Assembly (NCBI GenBank): GCA_025965975.1
Contig: JAOPVX010000137.1
Span: 1 to 64,000, forward strand
Length of the DNA: 64,000 nucleotides
DNA from: Mycobacterium sp.
GTDB taxonomy: Bacteria > Actinomycetota > Actinomycetes > Mycobacteriales > Mycobacteriaceae
Direction of reading: 5' to 3'
Shown one piece after another: positions 1 to 10,196 of the stretch (position 1 is the stretch's first letter; each line of letters opens with the position of its first letter). The notes under the pieces are model-generated. The model did not search any database. It saw only the letters and a list, made by a program, of their open reading frames with translations, and was not told where the DNA came from. The translations under genes were made by a program, and so were the position numbers.

Positions 1-825
<825 letters not shown>

Positions 826-826
<1 letters not shown>

Positions 827-2502
827 TGAACGAAGAACTCAAGCCGCCGGGGCCGCTGGCCCCGGGAGGACTGCGGGTCACCGCGCTAGGCGGGATCAGC
901 GAAATCGGCCGCAACATGACCGTTTTCGAGCATCTCGGCCGGCTGTTGATCGTCGACTGCGGGGTGCTGTTCCCCGGCCACGACGAACCCGGCGTCGACC
1001 TGATCCTGCCCGATCTGCGCCACGTCGAGGAGCGCCTCGACGACGTTGAGGCCCTGGTGCTGACACATGCGCACGAGGACCACATCGGCGCGATCCCGTT
1101 CCTGCTCAAGCTGCGCGGCGACATCCCGGTCGTCGGCTCGAAGTTCACGCTCGCGCTGGTGGCGGAGAAGTGCCGCGAACACCGCATCAAGCCTGTTTTC
1201 GTCGAGGTCGCGGAGGGGCAGAGCTCTGCGCACGGTGTGTTCGAGTGTGAGTACTTCGCGGTCAACCACTCGATTCCCGGCTGCCTGGCGATCGCGATAC
1301 ACACCGGGGCGGGTACCGTGCTGCACACCGGCGACATCAAACTCGACCAGTCGCCGCCGGACGGCCGACCGACAGATCTGCCGGGGATGTCACGCCTCGG
1401 CGACGCAGGTGTGGACCTGTTCCTGTGCGACTCAACGAATTCCGAGATCCCCGGCGTTGGCCCGTCGGAGAGCGAAGTCGGCCCGACGCTGCACCGGCTG
1501 ATCCGCGGCGCCGACGGACGCGTCCTCGTGGCCTGCTTCGCGTCGAATGTTGATCGGGTGCAACAGATCATCGACGCGGCGGTGTCGCAGGGCCGACGGG
1601 TGTCGTTTGTCGGCCGCTCGATGGTGCGCAACATGGGCATCGCCCGCGAGCTGGGATATCTGCGCGTGGACGAGTCCGACCTGCTCGACATCGGCGCGGC
1701 GGAGATGATGGCGCCCGAACGGGTCGTGCTCATCACGACCGGTACACAGGGCGAGCCGATGTCGGCACTGTCGCGGATGTCGCGCGGAGAACACCGCAGC
1801 ATCACGTTGACGTCCGGCGACCTGGTGGTGTTGTCGTCGTCGCTGATACCGGGCAACGAGGAAGCGGTCTACGGCGTCATCGACGCGCTGGCCAAGATCG
1901 GTGCCCGCGTGGTCACCAACGCCCAGGCGCGCGTGCATGTTTCGGGCCACGCTTACTCCGGCGAGCTGCTCTTCCTCTACAACGGGGTACGGCCGCGAAA
2001 CGTGATGCCGGTGCACGGCACCTGGCGAATGCTGCGAGCCAACGCCGCGCTGGCCGTCAGCAGCGGCGTATCGCCGGATTCAATCGTGCTCGCCGAGAAC
2101 GGTGTCAGCGTCGACCTGGTGGCCGGTAAGGCTTCGATCGCGGGCGCCGTGCCGACGGGCAAGATGTTCGTCGACGGTCTGGTCACCGGCGACGTCGGCG
2201 AGGCGACGTTGGGTGAGCGGCTAGTACTGTCGTCGGGCTTCATCGCGGTGACGGTGGTCGTGCACCGCGGCACCGGGCGGCCCGCGGCGCCGGCGCATTT
2301 ACACTCGCGGGGATTCTCGGAGGACCCCAAGGCGCTGGAGTCGGTGGCCCGCAAAGTTGAGGACGAATTGGAAGTCCTTGCCGCCAACAACATTACCGAG
2401 GTGACGCGGATCGCCCAGGGTGTGCGACGCGTCATCGGCAAGTGGGTGGGGGAGACCTACCGCCGCCAGCCGATGATCGTGCCGACGGTCATCGAGATCT
2501 AA
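826..2502 (+). CDS. rnj: Ribonuclease J
   Basis: Metallo-beta-lactamase/beta-CASP nuclease with 5' exonuclease and endonuclease activity in RNA decay and rRNA maturation. 558 aa, the usual length for mycobacterial RNase J (Rv2752c). The metal-binding HAHEDH motif is at residues 81-86; further ligands fall in NHSIPG and HTGDIKLD, and VHVSGHA lies in the beta-CASP/C-terminal part. The GTG start overlaps the dapA stop by one base, so the two are probably co-transcribed although functionally unrelated. Confidence 0.95.
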
Positions 2503-2542
2503 TAGCCGGGTTGCCCCTTCCTAGCCATATCGAGGGGCGACG

Positions 2543-3430
2543 TCAGGTGCTCGTCGCGGTTTTCTCCGCATACGCGGTCCACTCGAGCTGCGATGCGGCC
2601 AGCTTGCGGCCCGTCGGCTCAATGTAGTTGCGCAGGTAATAATCTGGCCCCGCCTGCTCGACCAGCTGCCAGCCGTATTCGGCAACGAATGCCGAAACCT
2701 GCTCGGGGTCCAGCCCGAAGCGCCACACCTGCTGCCGTTGCCTGAAACGCTCGTAGAGGATGGCGGCGTCGTACATGTTCGCCCCCTCGATGAAGTCCCT
2801 GCGAACATAGGTGAACACCAGCCGACTCCCTGCAGGGGCAGCGGCCTGCAATGCGACGAGCGTGGCGCGAACGGCGTCCTGGCTCAGGTACTGCGTCACA
2901 CCTTCCCAGATGAAGAATGTGCGGGCATCGGCACGGTAGCCGAGCCCGGTCAGCGCACTGATTAGGTCGTCGCGCTCAAAGTCCACGGGCACCAATCGAA
3001 CCGACGCGGGCACCGCACCGATCGCGTGTGCCACGGCGGCCTTCTTGCGCGCAATGTTGACCGGAAGGTCGACCTCGAAGACCGGAATGTCGGATCGTCG
3101 CGCGAGGCGGTAGGCCCTGGTGTCCATGCCCGCGCCGAGAACGACGACGGAGTCGATGTTCGGCTGGGCCTCGTCCAGCTTGTCGTCGATATAGCGTTTA
3201 CGGCACGCAATGAGTGACCACGAGCCGGGCACGGCGCGCTCCCCGGCCGATATTGTCAGGCGACGCAGCAGCGGCCAGCGCATCGCGCGAACCATGGCCC
3301 GTTGGCCTGCGGGCAAGATTGACAGGGCGAGGTCGTCGGAGACCAGGCGGCGTTCTGGCGGCTCGTACTGCTCGATGGCTGCCTGCACCATCGGGCCGAA
3401 GGCGGTCTGCGCGGCGGGGTTTCGCGCCAT
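2543..3430 (-). CDS. Class I SAM-dependent methyltransferase, LCMT-like family
   Basis: 295 aa, like Rv2751, in the mycobacterium-expanded family of putative S-adenosylmethionine methyltransferases (leucine carboxyl methyltransferase fold). The SAM-binding motif I reads VVVLGAGMDTRAYRL near residues 97-111, followed by the acidic FEVDLP strand. Substrate unknown. Its ATG is 2 bases past the stop of the upstream SDR gene, so it is the last gene of a three-gene minus-strand operon. The family call is firm; the acceptor molecule cannot be inferred. Confidence 0.85.
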   Translation of the reverse strand: MARNPAAQTAFGPMVQAAIEQYEPPERRLVSDDLALSILPAGQRAMVRAMRWPLLRRLTISAGERAVPGSWSLIACRKRYIDDKLDEAQPNIDSVVVLGAGMDTRAYRLARRSDIPVFEVDLPVNIARKKAAVAHAIGAVPASVRLVPVDFERDDLISALTGLGYRADARTFFIWEGVTQYLSQDAVRATLVALQAAAPAGSRLVFTYVRRDFIEGANMYDAAILYERFRQRQQVWRFGLDPEQVSAFVAEYGWQLVEQAGPDYYLRNYIEPTGRKLAASQLEWTAYAEKTATST

Positions 3431-3432
3431 GA

Positions 3433-4251
3433 TCAGTGCTTGTTGAGGTAGCCCGCGTCGACCGGCAATGTCACGCCGGTGATGTAGCGCGCTTCATCAG
3501 AAACCAGCCATGCCACGGCGTTGGCAACGTCCTCCGGTTGCAGCACCTCCACCGGCAATGCATTGCCGTTGCCCAGCGTTGTATCTGTCTCCTCGACCAT
3601 CTTGGCGAGCCAGTTGCGGGTGAACTCGTTGTTGATCATCGGGGTGTCGACACCGCTGGGGTGCACCGAGTTAACCCGAATGCTGTGCGGGGCAAGCAGA
3701 TTGGCATACAGTCGCATCAACCCGACGACCCCGTGCTTGGCCGCGGTGTAGCCGATCGCACCGGCGTCGTGACTGCCGATCCCGGCCAGCCCGGCGGATG
3801 AGCTGGTCAGCACAATGGAGCCACCGTCACCCTTCTCGACCATCGCCGGTATCGCCGCCTCGACGGTGTTGTGCACGCCGGTGAGATTGACGTCGATCAC
3901 GTCGCGCCAGCCGTCCTCGCCGGACTGCATCGGTGCGATGCCCGCATTGGCGACGACGATGTCGACCCGGCCGAACTCGTCGAGGCCCGCCTGCAGCGCG
4001 GTGGCCAGCGACGCCTGATCGCGAACATCGGCCTGCTGCGCCACGATTCGCGCGCCGGTGTCCTCGACAAGCTTGACCGTCGCAGCGAGATCTTCGGGGG
4101 TGGACATCGGATAGAGCACCGACGCGATCTGGTCACACAGATCGACCGCGATGATGTCGGCACCATCGGATGCCAGCCGGGCCGCCTCGGCGCGGCCTTG
4201 ACCACGGGCGGCGCCGGTGATGAAGGCGACCTTGCCTGCGAGCGAGGCCAT
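3433..4251 (-). CDS. Mycofactocin-coupled-type SDR oxidoreductase
   Basis: Short-chain dehydrogenase of 272 aa (Rv2750-like). The start chosen is the ATG at 4251, giving [13 protein letters not shown]; the frame extends 39 codons upstream but that part is low-complexity and unlike the family. The nucleotide-binding TGAARGQG motif is at residues 12-19, followed by the acidic [10 protein letters not shown] strand; NAGIAP and the catalytic YTAAK are present. The GQGR sequence and the inserted segment after the second strand resemble SDRs that hold a non-exchangeable NAD recycled by mycofactocin (family knowledge). Lies 31 bases after the ABM gene and 2 bases before the methyltransferase. Confidence 0.85.
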   Translation of the reverse strand: MASLAGKVAFITGAARGQGRAEAARLASDGADIIAVDLCDQIASVLYPMSTPEDLAATVKLVEDTGARIVAQQADVRDQASLATALQAGLDEFGRVDIVVANAGIAPMQSGEDGWRDVIDVNLTGVHNTVEAAIPAMVEKGDGGSIVLTSSSAGLAGIGSHDAGAIGYTAAKHGVVGLMRLYANLLAPHSIRVNSVHPSGVDTPMINNEFTRNWLAKMVEETDTTLGNGNALPVEVLQPEDVANAVAWLVSDEARYITGVTLPVDAGYLNKH

Positions 4252-4282
4252 CAGTGTCTTCGCTTCCTCGCGCGAGCGCTCG

Positions 4283-4597
4283 TCACGGACGCAGCTGGCC
4301 CTTGGCCGGGTCGCCCGCGACGACGGGGGTAAGCATCTTGATGTCCGGTGCGCCGTCGAGAAGCTCACCGACCGTGCCGAACAGCGTCGCCGCCGCGGGT
4401 GCCGTGCTGTGTGTCTTCAGCGCGTCCGCGTCGGCCCACTGCTCGACGAAAACGAAGGTTCCGTCGGCCTCGTGCAGCGAGTAGAGATCGCAACCGGGTT
4501 CGGAGTGCACCACCTCGATGGCCTGCTTACATGCATTTCGGACCGCGTCGACCGACTCGGGCTTGGCTTTCATCGTTGCGACGACAGTGATGGGCAT
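4283..4597 (-). CDS. ABM-domain putative monooxygenase
   Basis: 104 aa single-domain protein of the antibiotic biosynthesis monooxygenase (dimeric ferredoxin-like) fold, like Rv2749. The family pattern is visible: [14 protein letters not shown] at the N-terminus, then [13 protein letters not shown] and FVFVEQWAD. Such proteins oxidise quinol-like aromatics without cofactor or act as dimeric binding proteins. First gene of the ABM-SDR-methyltransferase operon, so a joint small-molecule modification is plausible, but the substrate is unknown. Confidence 0.8.
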   Translation of the reverse strand: MPITVVATMKAKPESVDAVRNACKQAIEVVHSEPGCDLYSLHEADGTFVFVEQWADADALKTHSTAPAAATLFGTVGELLDGAPDIKMLTPVVAGDPAKGQLRP

Positions 4598-4666
4598 GGG
4601 CGATGGACTCCTCGCTGAGTACGTGGTGGACGAGTGCCTAGCCTACCTAGGCGGTTTCCGCATCGG

Positions 4667-5119
4667 TCAGCCCATGTCGACCCATATCGTCAGGCCGCCC
4701 GCCACGACCGCGAACACGGCGAGGAGCGCGGTGTCAACGGCGCCCAACCGCGTTGCTTCGGTCCTGCCGACACGAATCTCCCTGGCGATCAAAAACAGCG
4801 GGAAGGCAACGCTGATCGCGATGGCGAAGCCACCAACGATGTACGCCCAGACGAACCTGACGCCATGCTTACGGGCCTCGACGACCATGAGGATCGCGGC
4901 GGCGAGGAAAAACAGCACGATGTCGACCGTGAGCGAACGCGACGCGGCCGTGACCTTGGAGTCGTTGAGGAAGTCGAGCAGGACTCCGCTGGGATTGTCG
5001 AAGTAGGCGGCGTTCTGGCTCCACGTCGCAATCAGCGCGGCGATCGAGATCGCGCCATAGCCGGCGCAGAGCACCTTGCTCGAGGTGGGGAGGGCCGTCG
5101 TGGCCTGGGATGTCGTCAT
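4667..5119 (-). CDS. DUF2834-type integral membrane protein
   Basis: 150 aa with four predicted transmembrane helices: VLCAGYGAISIAALIATW, SLTVDIVLFFLAAAILMVV, FVWAYIVGGFAIAISVAFPLFL and DTALLAVFAVVAGGLTIWV. The DNPSGVLLDF and GVRFVWAYI segments fit the DUF2834 family, whose function is unknown. Start set at the ATG at 5119 (MTTSQATTAL); a longer frame upstream lacks membrane character and would run into the ftsK promoter region. Divergent from ftsK. Confidence 0.75.
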   Translation of the reverse strand: MTTSQATTALPTSSKVLCAGYGAISIAALIATWSQNAAYFDNPSGVLLDFLNDSKVTAASRSLTVDIVLFFLAAAILMVVEARKHGVRFVWAYIVGGFAIAISVAFPLFLIAREIRVGRTEATRLGAVDTALLAVFAVVAGGLTIWVDMG

Positions 5120-5217
5120 TTCGGCACAGTAGAGCGCGGCGGGGACCCAATTGAGACCTATCTGTGACCCGTGTGGCAGATGGTGAATATGGGGCATATG
5201 CGACTAGGCTTGCGCGC

Positions 5218-7707
5218 ATGGCTAGTAAGACCGCCGCCAGATCCGGTGCCCGTTCGAGCAGGTCAAAGGCCGGTTCGCGGCGCGGGTCCCGCACGGCGCG
5301 ACCCTCGGCGCCCCGCCGCAAGCCGGCGCGAAGCCGCAACCCGTCGGCCATCTCGTCCGCGGGGGCACGCGTCGGGCGCGGTGTTCGCGCGGGCTGGTTG
5401 ATGCTGGCCAAGGGTGCGGGGTCTACCGCCCGCTCGGTCGGCCGGGCGCGCGACCTGGAGCCCGGCCACCGCCGCGACGGCATCGCACTGGCGCTGCTTG
5501 GCATCGCCGTGGTGATCGCCGCCAGCTGTTGGTTCGACGCCGCGCGTCCCTTCGGGCAGTGGATCGACACCTTCCTTCGGGTGCTGATCGGTTCGGCCGT
5601 CGTGGTCATTCCGATCGTGCTCGCCACGGTCGCCGTGGTGGCGATGCGCACCGAACCAGACCCAGAAGCGCGGCCGCGGCTGATCCTCGGCGCCGCGATG
5701 ATCGCGCTGCCCACACTTGGACTGTGGCATCTGTGGGCGGGTTCGCCGATGGACCCGACCACGCGCCAGCACGCCGCAGGGTTCCTTGGCTTCGCCATCG
5801 GCGGTCCGCTGGCGGATGGACTGACCGACTGGATCGCCGCGCCGCTGCTGTTGATCGGCGCGCTGTTCGGCCTGCTGCTGGTGACCGGCACGACGATCCG
5901 CGAGGTGCCGTCGACCGTGCAGAGGATGTTCTCCGCGCGCGCATTCCGCGGTGACGAGTACGACGAGGACGAGGAGGACGACGACGCGGCAGAGCATTAC
6001 GCCGAGGAACGCGAGGACTTCTCCGACGGTTACTACGACGATCCGTCGGCGTACAAGGACGACGAGGCGCAGGCGTGGCCCAGCGGCACCCCGATGGACA
6101 ACTACCCGATCGACGACGAGGCGCCAACGGTTCCAGAGCCGTCGACCCGGGCCCGCCGCAAGAAACCCGCCAAGAAACAGACGCTGTCACTGGATCGGGT
6201 CGTCGATGGCCCCTATACGTTGCCGTCGCTGGATCTGCTGATCGCCGGTGATCCACCGAAGCGGCGCACCGCGGCCAACGACCGCATGGCGGAGGCCATC
6301 ACCGAGGTGCTGGAGCAGTTCAAGGTGAACGCCGCGGTCACCGGCTGCACGCGCGGGCCGACCGTCACCCGCTACGAGGTCGAGCTCGGTCCCGGCGTCA
6401 AGGTCGAGAAAATCACGGCGCTGCACCGCAATATCGCCTATGCGGTCGCTACCGAGAGCGTGCGGATGCTCGCCCCGATCCCCGGCAAGTCCGCCGTCGG
6501 CATCGAGGTGCCCAACGTCGACCGCGAGATGGTGCGGCTGGCCGACGTGCTGACCGACCCGTCCACCCGTGGTGATCATCACCCGTTGGTCATCGCGCTC
6601 GGCAAGGACATTGAGGGCGAATACATCTCGTGGAACCTGGCCAAGATGCCGCACCTGCTCGTCGCTGGCTCGACCGGTTCCGGCAAGTCCAGTTTCATCA
6701 ACTCGATGCTGATCTCGCTGCTGTCGCGAGCCACTCCCGAAGAGGTCAGGATGATCCTGATCGACCCGAAGATGGTGGAACTCACGCCCTACGAAGGCAT
6801 TCCGCACCTGATCACGCCGATCGTCACGCAGCCGAAGAAGGCGGCCGCCGCACTGGCGTGGCTGGTCGAAGAGATGGAGCAGCGCTACCAGGACATGCAG
6901 GCCAGCCGGGTGCGCCATATCGACGACTTCAACAAGAAGGTGCGATCGGGTGAGATCACCGCGCCGCTTGGCAGCCAGCGCGAGTACCGCCCTTACCCCT
7001 ATGTGGTCGCCATCGTCGACGAACTCGCCGACCTGATGATGACCGCGCCGCGCGACGTCGAGGACGCCGTCGTACGGATCACCCAGAAGGCCCGCGCCGC
7101 CGGTATCCACCTCGTGCTGGCCACCCAACGGCCGTCAGTGGACGTGGTCACCGGTCTGATCAAGACCAACGTGCCGTCCCGGCTCGCGTTCGCCACCTCG
7201 TCGCTGACAGACAGCCGCGTGATCCTCGATCAGCAGGGCGCGGAGAAGCTCATCGGCATGGGCGACGGGCTATTCATCCCGATGGGCGCCAACAAGGCGA
7301 TTCGGCTGCAGGGTGCGTACATCACCGACGACGAGATCCACGCCGTCGTGCAGGCATGCAAGGACCAGGCGCAGCCCGAATACACCGAGGGCGTCACCAA
7401 CGCCAAGACCACCGGCGAACGCACCGACGTCGACCCGGACATCGGCGACGACATGGACGTGTTGCTGCAGGCCGTCGAGCTGGTGGTGTCCAGCCAGTTC
7501 GGCTCCACATCGATGCTTCAGCGCAAGCTGCGGGTCGGCTTCGCCAAGGCCGGTCGGTTGATGGACCTCATGGAGACCCGCGGCATCGTCGGACCCAGCG
7601 AGGGCTCAAAGGCCCGCGACGTGCTGGTCAAGCCCGACGAGCTGGCGGGCACCCTAGCGCTGATCCGGGGCGGCTCCGATGCGGCAGGCGATGACCTAAG
7701 CGACTAA
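5218..7707 (+). CDS. ftsK: DNA translocase FtsK/SpoIIIE
   Basis: Septum-anchored, ATP-driven DNA pump that clears the terminus region during division. 829 aa from the ATG at 5218 (MASKTAARSG); an upstream in-frame start adds 18 unconserved residues. Order: basic Arg/Ser-rich N-terminus, hydrophobic helices at roughly residues 90-230, an acidic low-complexity linker, the motor with Walker A GSTGSGKSS near 484-492 and Walker B VAIVDELADLMM, and the C-terminal winged-helix gamma domain ending in the VKPDEL region. Rv2748c orthologue. Confidence 0.95.
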   Translation: MASKTAARSGARSSRSKAGSRRGSRTARPSAPRRKPARSRNPSAISSAGARVGRGVRAGWLMLAKGAGSTARSVGRARDLEPGHRRDGIALALLGIAVVIAASCWFDAARPFGQWIDTFLRVLIGSAVVVIPIVLATVAVVAMRTEPDPEARPRLILGAAMIALPTLGLWHLWAGSPMDPTTRQHAAGFLGFAIGGPLADGLTDWIAAPLLLIGALFGLLLVTGTTIREVPSTVQRMFSARAFRGDEYDEDEEDDDAAEHYAEEREDFSDGYYDDPSAYKDDEAQAWPSGTPMDNYPIDDEAPTVPEPSTRARRKKPAKKQTLSLDRVVDGPYTLPSLDLLIAGDPPKRRTAANDRMAEAITEVLEQFKVNAAVTGCTRGPTVTRYEVELGPGVKVEKITALHRNIAYAVATESVRMLAPIPGKSAVGIEVPNVDREMVRLADVLTDPSTRGDHHPLVIALGKDIEGEYISWNLAKMPHLLVAGSTGSGKSSFINSMLISLLSRATPEEVRMILIDPKMVELTPYEGIPHLITPIVTQPKKAAAALAWLVEEMEQRYQDMQASRVRHIDDFNKKVRSGEITAPLGSQREYRPYPYVVAIVDELADLMMTAPRDVEDAVVRITQKARAAGIHLVLATQRPSVDVVTGLIKTNVPSRLAFATSSLTDSRVILDQQGAEKLIGMGDGLFIPMGANKAIRLQGAYITDDEIHAVVQACKDQAQPEYTEGVTNAKTTGERTDVDPDIGDDMDVLLQAVELVVSSQFGSTSMLQRKLRVGFAKAGRLMDLMETRGIVGPSEGSKARDVLVKPDELAGTLALIRGGSDAAGDDLSD

Positions 7708-7985
7708 CCGATGCCGATCCCGACGTCCCCCCGGATTCCGACCCTCACCGGCGGCCCCTCGGGCAATAGCGGCGGCGCTACGGGTCCGCTGCACTGGTCG
7801 ACGCCCGACAAGGCATCGTGGACACAGGTCCCGCTTGCGCAGTCCCCGGACGCATAGTCGCCGTCCTGGCACTGAGGTATCGCATGCGCCGGTGCGGACG
7901 CGATGAGACCAGCGGCGGCGGCACAAGCCACAGCATATGCCAAGACGAGGATCCGACGGATCACATCCACAACGGTACGCCTCAC
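7704..7985 (-). CDS. Small secreted cysteine-containing protein, unknown
   Basis: 93 aa. A basic start (MRRTVVDVIRR), a hydrophobic stretch and an AHA-type signal peptidase site near residues 32-34 predict export. The mature part has a Cys-containing core (CQDGDYASGDCASGTCVHD and a later C) and a Pro/Gly-rich tail. The GTG start overlaps the argA stop as GTGA, so it is probably translationally coupled to argA. Similar short mycobacterial exported proteins are common; no function can be assigned. Its 3' end overlaps that of ftsK by four bases (convergent). Confidence 0.65.
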   Translation of the reverse strand: MRRTVVDVIRRILVLAYAVACAAAAGLIASAPAHAIPQCQDGDYASGDCASGTCVHDALSGVDQCSGPVAPPLLPEGPPVRVGIRGDVGIGIG

Positions 7986-8524
7986 AGCGCCAACAACATT
8001 CGGGTATTGCCGAGGATATTCGGCTTGACATACGACAGGTCGAGAAACTCCGCGACACCGGTGTCATAGGAGCGGCACATCTCCTCGTACACCTCGGCGG
8101 TCACCGGCGTGCCTTCGATCTCCTCGAAACCGTGACGGGAAAAGAACTCGACTTCGAAGGTGAGCACGAAAATGCGCTCCAGGTGTAGTTCCCTGGCCAC
8201 GTCCAGCAGCCGGTCCACGATCGCGTGCCCGACACCCTGGCCCCTGACCTTCGGGTGCACCGCCACCGTGCGCACCTCGCCGAGGTCCGACCACAACACG
8301 TGCAGGGCTCCGCAACCGATCAGTTCGCCCTCGAGTTCGGCGATCCAGAACTCCTGCACCGCCTCATACAGCGTTACCAAGTTCTTCTCCAGCAAGATCC
8401 TGCCGGAATAGACGTCGACGAGCGCCTTCATCGCCGGAACGTCGGACGTGCGGGCGCGCCGGACGACAAGCCGCAGCGACGCCGACGAGCCCTCGGGCGG
8501 CGAAGAATCCGGCGCTGCACTCAC
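7982..8524 (-). CDS. argA: Amino-acid N-acetyltransferase (N-acetylglutamate synthase)
   Basis: First step of arginine biosynthesis: transfers acetyl from acetyl-CoA to glutamate. 180 aa GNAT protein close in length to Rv2747, so the short single-domain mycobacterial type without an amino-acid-kinase domain. The acetyl-CoA loop VRGQGVGHAIVDRLL and the preceding LGEVRTVAVHPK strand are present. Start is the GTG at 8524 giving MSAAPDSS; the long frame upstream is an antisense shadow of pgsA3. Divergent from pgsA3 with only 42 bases between starts. Confidence 0.88.
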   Translation of the reverse strand: MSAAPDSSPPEGSSASLRLVVRRARTSDVPAMKALVDVYSGRILLEKNLVTLYEAVQEFWIAELEGELIGCGALHVLWSDLGEVRTVAVHPKVRGQGVGHAIVDRLLDVARELHLERIFVLTFEVEFFSRHGFEEIEGTPVTAEVYEEMCRSYDTGVAEFLDLSYVKPNILGNTRMLLAL

Positions 8525-8566
8525 ACGTGCGAGGGTATCGGCACCGGCAACCGATATTCTGTTGCG

Positions 8567-9163
8567 GTGCCGGGCCAACCCCATACCGATCCGGTGGTTC
8601 CGCGCGCCCGGGTGGCGAACATCGCCAACGTGCTCACCGGCCTGCGTCTGGTGCTGGTTCCTGTGTTCCTCGTCGTACTGTTCGTCGGCGACGGCCATGA
8701 AACAATTTGGCGGACAGCCGCATTCATCGTCTTTGCGGTCGCCGTGATCACCGATCGGTTCGACGGCGCGCTGGCCCGTAGCTACGGCATGGTGACCGAG
8801 TTCGGCACGCTGGCCGACCCGATCGCGGACAAGGCGCTGATCGGCGCGGCGCTGATCGGGTTGTCGATGCTTGGCGACCTGCCGTGGTGGGTGACCGTGG
8901 TGATCATGGCGCGCGAGATCGGCGTCACCGCCTTGCGGTTCGCGGTGCTGCGCCGCGGTGTCATCCCGGCCAGCCGCGGCGGCAAGCTGAAGACGCTCGT
9001 CCAGGCCGTCGCGATCGGCCTGTTCGTGCTGCCGCTCTCGGGGCCCTGGCTGGCCATCGCATGGGTGGTGATGTGGGCCGCCGTGGTGCTGACGGTGCTC
9101 ACCGGCGTGGACTACGTCGTCTCTGCGGCCAGGGATTCCCGTGGACGACCCGCTGGTCACTGA
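8567..9163 (+). CDS. pgsA3: CDP-alcohol phosphatidyltransferase (phosphatidylglycerophosphate synthase-like)
   Basis: Membrane enzyme exchanging CMP of a CDP-diacylglycerol for an alcohol, annotated as PgsA3 in Rv2746c. 198 aa from the GTG at 8567. The CDP-alcohol phosphatidyltransferase signature is intact: DRFDGALAR followed by G and the pair of aspartates in GTLADPIADK. Several hydrophobic helices flank it. The 3' end overlaps cinA by 23 bases. Whether the alcohol is glycerol phosphate cannot be told from sequence. Confidence 0.88.
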   Translation: MPGQPHTDPVVPRARVANIANVLTGLRLVLVPVFLVVLFVGDGHETIWRTAAFIVFAVAVITDRFDGALARSYGMVTEFGTLADPIADKALIGAALIGLSMLGDLPWWVTVVIMAREIGVTALRFAVLRRGVIPASRGGKLKTLVQAVAIGLFVLPLSGPWLAIAWVVMWAAVVLTVLTGVDYVVSAARDSRGRPAGH

Positions 9164-9632
9164 GGACGCCCGCGCACTCATCGCCGACCTGACGGTGCGC
9201 AGGCAGAGTGTCGCGACCGCCGAATCACTGACGGCGGGCCTGCTGGCCGCCACCCTGGCCGGGGTGACAGGCGCCAGCGTGGTGCTGCGGGGCGGCCTGG
9301 TCACCTACATCGAGGACACCAAGATCGCGCTGGCCGGGGTGGCGCCGCAGCTGCTCGACGCGGTCGGCCCCGTCGCCGCCCCCACCGCGCGGGCCATGGC
9401 CGTCGGCGCCAGACAGCGCTGCGCCGCGACCTGGGGCATCGGCCTGACCGGGGTGGCGGGCCCCGAGCCACACGGCGGCCATCCGGTGGGCACCGTGTTC
9501 CTTGGCCTTGCCGGCCCCGTTGACACAGAGGTCGTCGAGCTGGCGCTGTCCGGTTCACGCTGGGACATCCGGATCGCGGCGGTGCACGAGGCCATCGCGC
9601 GGCTGCGGGCGCTGGTAGAGCAACAGCGGTGA
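9141..9632 (+). CDS. cinA: CinA-family C-terminal domain protein (NMN amidohydrolase-like)
   Basis: 163 aa, only the C-terminal CinA/PncC domain without the N-terminal molybdopterin-binding part. Family residues are clear: TAESLTAGLLAATLAGVTGAS, the GGLVTYIEDTK segment, and GLTGVAGPEPHGGHPVGTVFLG. Stand-alone PncC proteins deamidate nicotinamide mononucleotide for NAD recycling (family knowledge). The gene starts inside pgsA3, and cinA followed by a ClgR-type regulator is a common actinobacterial order. Confidence 0.87.
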   Translation: MDDPLVTEDARALIADLTVRRQSVATAESLTAGLLAATLAGVTGASVVLRGGLVTYIEDTKIALAGVAPQLLDAVGPVAAPTARAMAVGARQRCAATWGIGLTGVAGPEPHGGHPVGTVFLGLAGPVDTEVVELALSGSRWDIRIAAVHEAIARLRALVEQQR

Positions 9633-9673
9633 GCGCTTGCGCGAAGAGCAGAGCACAGCGATCTGCGCCATCC

Positions 9674-9701
9674 GGGAACCAACCCGGCGTCGCGCGGCGT
9701 T
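9674..9701 (+). promoter_or_regulatory. SigE-type promoter of clgR-pspA-pspM
   Basis: GGGAACCA, a 16-base spacer, then CGTT, 38 bases before the clgR ATG. This fits the published mycobacterial SigE consensus (GGGAACYA, 15-16 bases, CGTT) exactly. In M. tuberculosis the clgR operon is SigE-dependent under surface stress, so the match is expected. The transcription start itself is not determined here. Confidence 0.75.
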
Positions 9702-9738
9702 GCCCTAATGACCAAGCCCAGCGAGGGAGGAGAGCACG

Positions 9739-10071
9739 ATGACGGCATTGCTGCGCGAGGTGATCGGCGACGTGCTGCGTCGTGCCCGCACCGAACAGGG
9801 CCGCACCCTGCGTGAGGTGTCCGATACCGCCCGGGTCAGCCTCGGCTACCTGTCGGAGGTGGAACGCGGCCGCAAGGAGGCGTCGAGCGAACTGCTCAGC
9901 GCCATCTGCGGCGCCCTTGACGTCCCTTTGTCGCGCATGCTGTCGGACGCCGGGGAGGAACTGGCCCGCGAGGAGCTCGCCGCGCTCACGCTCGAGACGG
10001 CCATCGCGACCAATATCGACGCCACCACGAAGGTTGTCATCCCGCAGGTCGTCTCGATGGCGGTTGCCTGA
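9739..10071 (+). CDS. clgR: XRE-family transcriptional activator ClgR
   Basis: 110 aa regulator of clp protease genes and of the Psp envelope-stress response (Rv2745c). One helix-turn-helix around residues 15-70: [31 protein letters not shown] is the recognition region. The C-terminus ends in VSMAVA, a nonpolar tail of the kind that makes ClgR itself a Clp substrate. A strong GGAGGAGAG ribosome site lies before the ATG. Transcribed from the SigE-type promoter just upstream, with pspA and pspM following on the same strand. Confidence 0.93.
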   Translation: MTALLREVIGDVLRRARTEQGRTLREVSDTARVSLGYLSEVERGRKEASSELLSAICGALDVPLSRMLSDAGEELAREELAALTLETAIATNIDATTKVVIPQVVSMAVA

Positions 10072-10196
10072 CCCGATCTTGGAAATCACCAGCAGGGCTG
10101 TGGCGATCTGCGCGAAACCGATAAGTTGGCAGTTAGAGCAATCGCACGGTCCCATCGCGGCATCGGCGGAAAACGACACGAAGGCGGAATGAACCC

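Noticed and set aside
5529..5954. Arg/Ala-rich frames inside ftsK
   Set aside because: Alternative-frame shadows typical of GC-rich DNA; no motif or ribosome site.
8225..8566. Upstream extension of pgsA3 to an ATG at 8225
   Set aside because: It runs antisense through argA, and membrane and family similarity begin only after the GTG at 8567.
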